From contig DATAWX010000201.1 in assembly GCA_036266995.1 (NCBI GenBank), forward strand, positions 6,923 through 70,922: a DNA stretch of 64,000 nucleotides. Direction: 5' to 3'. Under the pieces are notes generated by a model, which was not told where the DNA came from, did not search any database, and worked only from the letters and a program-made list of their open reading frames with translations. Shown piece by piece: positions 59,806-64,000 of this stretch. Origin of the DNA: GCA-003244245 sp036266995 (lineage in GTDB: Bacteria; Actinomycetota; Actinomycetes; Mycobacteriales; Pseudonocardiaceae). The position numbers and the translations under genes are program-made. Each line of letters starts with the position of its first letter. Position 1 is the first letter of the stretch.

Positions 59806-59852
59806 CGATGGTACGTCACAATGTCACGTATCAATGAGATGACGTACCATCG
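59806..59852. promoter_or_regulatory. 13-bp inverted repeat between the divergent operons
   Basis: CGATGGTACGTCA (59806-59818) and TGACGTACCATCG (59840-59852) are perfect inverted copies with a 21-base spacer. The spacer contains GTCACG. It is 18 bases before the XRE gene and 11 bases from the small-gene operon start. Likely operator, probably for the XRE protein encoded next to it. Confidence 0.65.
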
Positions 59853-59869
59853 CTACGTGGTTATGCTGC

Positions 59870-60715
59870 GTGACCATGGCTGGCCCCACGATCCGAAAAC
59901 GCCAGCTCGGTGCTGCGCTCCGGCAGATGCGCACCGACGCGGGCGAGACCCGCGAGCAAACAGCGGTCGTCATCGGATGCTCACCAACGAAGGTCACCTA
60001 CCTGGAATCGGGCCGCAACGTCATCGGGAAGACGGAGCTGATCGTGCTCATCCAGCACTACGGCGCAGGCGCCGCTGAGAAGCTGGAGGCGCTCGAAGAG
60101 CTGCGACAGGAAGCCGGCAAGCGCGGCTGGTGGTCGACTGCCCGGCTACCGGAGTGGCTCGCCAACTACGTCGGTCTAGAGACCGAAGCAAGCTCAGTGC
60201 GGTCCTTCGAGTTGGAGCTAATCCCCGGCTTGTTGCAGACCGAGCAGTACGCCCGGGAGATCCACGCACTGCGCGGGCAACCACCGGATGACCTGGAACG
60301 GCGGGTGACGGCTCGATTGCGACGGCAGGAGCGCCTCACCGCCAGCGACCCCCTGCGACTGTCCGCGCTGATCTCCGAGGCAGCCCTGGCGCGCTGCGCC
60401 AGTCAACCGAACGTGGCAGCCGAGCAATTCCGGCAGTTGCTCGGTTGGGCGCAGCGCCCCAACATCGAGATCCAGGTGCTCCCGTTCCACACCGGTTTGC
60501 ACAGCGGCATGTCCGGCGCGTTCACCGTGCTCAGCTTCCCCGACGGTCTACTACCGGACGCCGGGTGGCAGGAGTACGCGCTGGGTGGCCACATCATCGA
60601 CGACCCGTCGGACGTGGCATCTCTGACTACGCTTTATGACGAACTCCGCGATCAGGCCCTCGGTTGCGACGAGAGCCTGACCCTGCTTGCGGAGTTCGCC
60701 GAGAACACACACTGA
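59870..60715 (+). CDS. XRE-DUF5753 (WhiJ-type) regulator
   Basis: 281 residues from GTG 59870 (ATG 59876 is equally possible). Helix-turn-helix: LGAALRRQ-like LGAALRQMRTDAGETREQTA, CSPTKVTYLESGRNVIGKTE. DUF5753: VRSFELELIPGLLQTEQYAR, LISEAALARCASQPNVAAEQ, IEIQVLPFHTGLHSGMSGAF. No ribosome-binding site is visible, so the message may be leaderless. Divergent from the small-gene operon across the inverted repeat, and followed after 22 bases by its DUF397 partner. Confidence 0.9.
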   Translation: MTMAGPTIRKRQLGAALRQMRTDAGETREQTAVVIGCSPTKVTYLESGRNVIGKTELIVLIQHYGAGAAEKLEALEELRQEAGKRGWWSTARLPEWLANYVGLETEASSVRSFELELIPGLLQTEQYAREIHALRGQPPDDLERRVTARLRRQERLTASDPLRLSALISEAALARCASQPNVAAEQFRQLLGWAQRPNIEIQVLPFHTGLHSGMSGAFTVLSFPDGLLPDAGWQEYALGGHIIDDPSDVASLTTLYDELRDQALGCDESLTLLAEFAENTH

Positions 60716-60737
60716 CCAGCAGAAAGAGGCATCACCG

Positions 60738-60935
60738 ATGGATAACCTAGTCCACGTTCAGTGGCGCAAGTCTAGCCGCAGCAGTGGCAACGCTGCTTGT
60801 GTTGAAGTCGCCGACCTCGATGGCGGTGCGCGTGCCGTGCGGGACAGCAAGAACCCCACCGACGGCGCGCTGGTGTTCACCGCGACCGGATGGGCCGCGT
60901 TCACCGCCGGGGTGAAGTCCGGCGAGTTCGACTAA
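60738..60935 (+). CDS. DUF397 protein
   Basis: 65 residues: HVQWRKSSRSSGNAACVEVA, VRDSKNPTDGALVFTATGWA, FTAGVKSGEFD, which is the complete DUF397 signature. AAAGAGG eight bases before ATG 60738. It forms an operon with the XRE regulator and resembles the BldB-like member of such pairs. Confidence 0.92.
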   Translation: MDNLVHVQWRKSSRSSGNAACVEVADLDGGARAVRDSKNPTDGALVFTATGWAAFTAGVKSGEFD

Positions 60936-61079
60936 CCCAGGGAACACCCGGAACGGTCCCGCGCGGCACGCTAGCTGCCACCGTGCGGGGCCGTCCCGCA
61001 CCCGCCACTCCGTATACTTGTTCCCGCCCATCCCTCCACCCACCCGACACCGACCCGGACCTCCGCCCTTTTGAGATGT

Positions 61080-61967
61080 TCACCTGGGCGAGTAGTCACC
61101 TCTCACGGCGGCGCGCACGGTTTCCTCCTCGATGGCGACACCGGCGCGGGTGAGATCCGCGGTGATGCCGAACAGTTCGAGTTCGGAGAGTCCGAGAGGC
61201 GCGGCGAGCTCCCGGACGCGGTTGTGGCGAGCGCGGTTCTCCGGACCGGTGTACATGGTGTGCGGGAGAGGGTCTGATGTCGCCGAGGCGATCACGGCCA
61301 GGGCCATCCGGATGCGGTCACTGGTGGCCGGCAGACCACGATGCACCACGTCGGGGCGGAACACGATGAGGTCGCCCGGTTCCATGCTTGCGGTGTGCCA
61401 GTGGTCGTTGACGAGCCCAGGATCGCGGAGTTCTCGGCGTGGGAGCCGACCCCGGCGATGCGAGCCGACCGCGAGCCCAAGCCCGCCGTCACCGAAGGGG
61501 ATGTCGGTGAGCGCGATCCAGAGCCGTCGATAGTCGCCGGTGGTGTTCACCGCGAAGTTGTCCTGGTGCGGCGCGGTGACGTGCGAGGGATCGTCGGGAA
61601 CTGCGGCGAAGATGTGCAGGGCTCGCCAGATGTGCATGGGATGGCCGCACACGCGGTCGGCCACCGGACGCAGGGGATCCGAGCCGCCATCGATCTGGTG
61701 CACGAGATCATCGAGGGCGGGGATGTCGTTGATCCCGATGTCATCCAGGTCGGGCACGGGTGCGCCGGTCCAGCGCAGTCCGCACCGGTGATCTGCCACC
61801 CCGCAGCGGACCAACACCGACGTGGCCTGGTCGATGACTGCGGCCAGCGCCGCGGAACCCAGCGCTCCGCGCACGAGCAGACAGCCGTCCTGCTCGTAGC
61901 GCCCCGCGAGCGCCTCGAGGTCGTCAAGTAGGTCGTTCGTCGCAGCGCGAAGCTCACTCAGTTCCAC
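61080..61967 (-). CDS. Phytanoyl-CoA dioxygenase family (PhyH) protein
   Basis: 295 residues, Fe(II)/2-oxoglutarate oxygenase fold. The iron site is HVTAPHQDNFAVNTTGDYRR (His-x-Asp) with the distal His in IVFRPDVVHRGLPATSDRIR, where the later Arg can bind 2-oxoglutarate. Members hydroxylate or halogenate small molecules in natural-product pathways. It is 14 bases downstream of the binding-protein gene and in one operon with another oxygenase (63079). Substrate unknown. Confidence 0.87.
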   Translation of the reverse strand: MELSELRAATNDLLDDLEALAGRYEQDGCLLVRGALGSAALAAVIDQATSVLVRCGVADHRCGLRWTGAPVPDLDDIGINDIPALDDLVHQIDGGSDPLRPVADRVCGHPMHIWRALHIFAAVPDDPSHVTAPHQDNFAVNTTGDYRRLWIALTDIPFGDGGLGLAVGSHRRGRLPRRELRDPGLVNDHWHTASMEPGDLIVFRPDVVHRGLPATSDRIRMALAVIASATSDPLPHTMYTGPENRARHNRVRELAAPLGLSELELFGITADLTRAGVAIEEETVRAAVRGDYSPR

Positions 61968-61981
61968 GTCGGACCACCATT

Positions 61982-63079
61982 CTAGGACGGACCTTTGACC
62001 GGATTCAAGATCGCATTGACCTGCTGATCAGATAGTTGGTATGAGTAGAATTGGGCGTAGAATTTCTTGACATCGTTCGCTACATCCAGGTTGGGAAACA
62101 GGTCGGGGTGGAAAGTCTTTGCGGCCCACAGTGGTTCCAGTGCGGATTCAGCGCTGCGGACACTCCACACGTAAACGCCGCTCGGGTTGATGTAGACTCG
62201 ATTGTTGCGCACCGCGGAGACAGTGCTCCAGCGCGGATCTGCGAGGATCTGCGGCTTGGTAGCCGGGTCGCGGCAGACGATAATGTCAGGATTCCATTTC
62301 AGGACGTCTTCGAGGGTCACCGTGGCGAAGGCTGGTGCGGTGTTGATGCCGTTTACCGCGGCGACGTTCTGCCCGCCTCCCTCGTTCATCCAGAAGTCGA
62401 CGATCGAGCCCTGGCCCTCAGTTTGCAGTGGGTTGCCGGCCGTGTAGTACACCTTTGGCTGGCTGACCGGCGGAATGCCGGCTGTTTTCGCTTGGACTTG
62501 CGCGACGTTGGCGTCATAGTAGGTCGCAAACTGTTGGGCGCGGGCGATGGCGCTGCCGCCCAGGACGTTGGCCACCGCGGTAACTCCGGCCTTGAGCTGG
62601 GCTGGATCCTGGAAAGAGGCGAAGACCAGCGCGGGAATGCCGACCCGCTGAAAGGTGGGGAGTAGCACCCGAGCAGAAGGTGAGAGTAAGACAACCTGCG
62701 GTCGAGTGGCGAGCAACGCCTCGACGTTTGCATTGGCAAGGGTGGAGTCGAAAGGCATCGCGACGTTCTTAAATGGTGGGTCCAGTGTCTGGAAGAGCGG
62801 GCCCACTCCCGGACTGGTCGCGACGATCCGATCGGCGGCACCGAGCAGGAGCATCGTCGCGTCCAGCGCCGGATAATCGGTGGCGACCCGAGTGACGTTC
62901 GCCGGAATCTGTACGGATCGGCCGGTCATGTCGACCACCGTGCGGGTTGCGCTGATCGGGGCCTGTGGAGCTGGTGCCGATTGGCCACATCCAGTGAGAA
63001 CCACCAGACCCAACACCAGCGGGATGCAACAGGTGCGCAGAGTGTGGACACGGCGTGCGTGCCTGGCGACAGCGTTCAT
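61982..63079 (-). CDS. Lipoprotein ABC-transporter substrate-binding protein (FecB/BtuF type)
   Basis: 365 residues. Signal peptide and lipobox CCIPLVLGLVVLTGCGQSAP, so it is anchored to the outer face of the membrane. The periplasmic-binding fold of the class III (iron-siderophore/cobalamin) type follows: DMTGRSVQIPANVTRVATDY, VEALLATRPQVVLLSPSARV, LEDVLKWNPDIIVCRDPATK. It should capture a metal complex or similar ligand. No permease or ATPase is in the window. The ATG overlaps the TauD stop (TGATG), so a direct functional link to the two oxygenases is likely. Confidence 0.87.
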   Translation of the reverse strand: MNAVARHARRVHTLRTCCIPLVLGLVVLTGCGQSAPAPQAPISATRTVVDMTGRSVQIPANVTRVATDYPALDATMLLLGAADRIVATSPGVGPLFQTLDPPFKNVAMPFDSTLANANVEALLATRPQVVLLSPSARVLLPTFQRVGIPALVFASFQDPAQLKAGVTAVANVLGGSAIARAQQFATYYDANVAQVQAKTAGIPPVSQPKVYYTAGNPLQTEGQGSIVDFWMNEGGGQNVAAVNGINTAPAFATVTLEDVLKWNPDIIVCRDPATKPQILADPRWSTVSAVRNNRVYINPSGVYVWSVRSAESALEPLWAAKTFHPDLFPNLDVANDVKKFYAQFYSYQLSDQQVNAILNPVKGPS

Positions 63080-63960
63080 CAGATGAGCTCCTCGACCAGC
63101 GGTAGGCGAGATTCGGCGACGACGACGCGTTCCATGCGCCGGGGGAAGTCTCCGTAGTCTCTGACGGCGTAATGGTGAACGGCCCGGTTGTCCCACATCG
63201 CGATCGCGCCGGGGGACCAGGTGAACCGCACCTGGTACTCGGGCCGGGTGGCCTCCTGTTTGAGCGTCTGGATCAGCTCGGCGCTGCGCTCGGTGTCCCA
63301 GCCGACGACCTGGGGGTACTGCGTGAAGTTCACCCGCAGCACTTTCTCGCCGGTCTCCGGGTGCGTGCCTACGATCGGCCGCGCGAGCAGCGGGTAATCG
63401 ACGCCGCGATCACGGAAATGCTGGGTCAGATCGTCGGTCACGTACAGGCCTTCGAGGGCCGGTTTCAGGTCGTCGGGTAGGCCCTCGTAGGCGGCGGCCA
63501 GGTTGGCCCAGACCGTGTCCCCGCCTACCGGGGGAAGTGTCACGGCCCGCAGTATCGAGGCGAACGGTGCGACGATCAGGCCGCTGGCGTCGATATGCCA
63601 GCCGCCGGTGTACCGGCCACCGTCCGCCCGCCGCGCCGGCGGCCGCCAACTGCCCACGATCTGTAACCCCGGGTGCTGGGGATGTTCCTCGCTCACTCCC
63701 GGGAAGCGCAGAATCGAGCCGAGGCTTCGACCGAACGCGAGGTGCTGTTCAGCAGTGATCGACTGATCCCGAAAGAAGATCACCTTGTGATGGGCCAGGA
63801 GCCGCCGGATTTCTGCGGCCCGGTGCGGCGACAGTGGGGCACGCAGGTCGACACCGGTGATCTCGGCGCCGATGACCGGTGTCGAGGGGGTGACACTCAG
63901 GGCACTGTCGGCCAATTGTTCGGGGGACGTTCGCAGCGCGTTGGTCAGGGAGGTTTCCAC
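63079..63960 (-). CDS. TauD/TfdA family 2-oxoglutarate dioxygenase
   Basis: 293 residues. VIGAEITGVDLRAPLSPHRA at the N terminus, iron ligands His and Asp in YTGGWHIDASGLIVAPFASI, the distal His in IAMWDNRAVHHYAVRDYGDF and the Arg in RRMERVVVAE that binds the cosubstrate. Enzymes of this family oxidise taurine, alkylsulfates, phenoxyacids or intermediates of natural products. GTG 63960 with AAAGGAACC upstream. It is the first of three coupled genes visible in the operon; more may lie beyond 64000. Confidence 0.9.
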   Translation of the reverse strand: METSLTNALRTSPEQLADSALSVTPSTPVIGAEITGVDLRAPLSPHRAAEIRRLLAHHKVIFFRDQSITAEQHLAFGRSLGSILRFPGVSEEHPQHPGLQIVGSWRPPARRADGGRYTGGWHIDASGLIVAPFASILRAVTLPPVGGDTVWANLAAAYEGLPDDLKPALEGLYVTDDLTQHFRDRGVDYPLLARPIVGTHPETGEKVLRVNFTQYPQVVGWDTERSAELIQTLKQEATRPEYQVRFTWSPGAIAMWDNRAVHHYAVRDYGDFPRRMERVVVAESRLPLVEELI

Positions 63961-64000
63961 TTCGGTCGGTTCCTTTCAGGCGAGCGGCTAGACGATGGCC

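Overview
The window is high-GC DNA that reads like an actinomycete chromosome, most likely Pseudonocardiaceae or a close relative. The grounds are repeated WhiJ/BldB-type gene pairs (XRE-DUF5753 plus DUF397), a DUF574 methyltransferase, a 13E12/DUF222 HNH protein, an FxLD lanthipeptide cluster, and a SpoIIE/STAS/RsbA partner-switching set. No rRNA, tRNA or CRISPR array was seen. The genus is an inference from gene content only.

Layout. 1-9.8 kb holds housekeeping and stress genes: DUF1918 fragment, beta-hydroxyacid-dehydrogenase-like protein, MEDS protein coupled to a GAF/PAS histidine kinase, aldo/keto reductase, site-2 protease with CBS domains, DUF899 protein and an esterase. 9.8-11.7 kb holds a GlsB-type membrane protein, a small conserved protein, and a decaying XRE/DUF6879 locus. 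11.8-21 kb holds menC, a HemK-like methyltransferase, a LigD PE-POL protein and a separate ATP-dependent DNA ligase (a split NHEJ LigD), a broken AMP nucleosidase, NDH-2 and the 13E12 protein. 21.7-24 kb is a second regulator module (DUF397, DUF574, XRE-DUF5753). 24-26.3 kb is a stress island (DUF2127, CsbD, a helical membrane protein with a SigB/SigF-like promoter, UspA). It is followed by an MFS exporter and a type I restriction HsdR remnant.

29.4-37.6 kb is a complete class I FxLD lanthipeptide cluster. On the minus strand it runs precursor, LanB, LanC, thiopeptide-type protein, FxLD methyltransferase. A divergent XRE-DUF5753/DUF397 pair lies beside it. A 13-bp inverted repeat sits between precursor and LanB. 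37.8-40.6 kb is a coupled asparagine synthetase/methyltransferase operon. 40.8-47.6 kb holds a PAS-GGDEF-EAL protein with degenerate motifs, a secreted protein, a glycine-rich peptide with a leader-like N terminus, a PHB-depolymerase-type esterase behind a ribbon-helix-helix regulator, a frameshifted GAF-ANTAR gene and two tiny coupled ORFs.

47.5-55.8 kb is a signalling island: SpoIIE phosphatase divergent from a 1291-residue hybrid kinase with five 92-residue HAMP repeats, then a STAS antagonist and two tandem MEDS-HATPase (RsbA-like) anti-sigma proteins. The parts fit a general-stress partner switch, and the SigB/SigF-like promoter at 25.35 kb is a possible target.

56.4-61 kb is the most unusual segment. 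A chain of four very small minus-strand genes, joined by stop/start overlaps, is interrupted by an intact group II intron (56661-59090) with an RT-maturase-HNH ORF. Removing the intron joins two exons (170 + 76 nt) into an in-frame 81-codon gene. Its product aligns end to end with the intact small protein at 10243-10470. A divergent XRE-DUF5753/DUF397 pair with a 13-bp inverted repeat lies beside it. The window ends with a TauD dioxygenase, a lipoprotein binding protein and a PhyH dioxygenase in one minus-strand operon.
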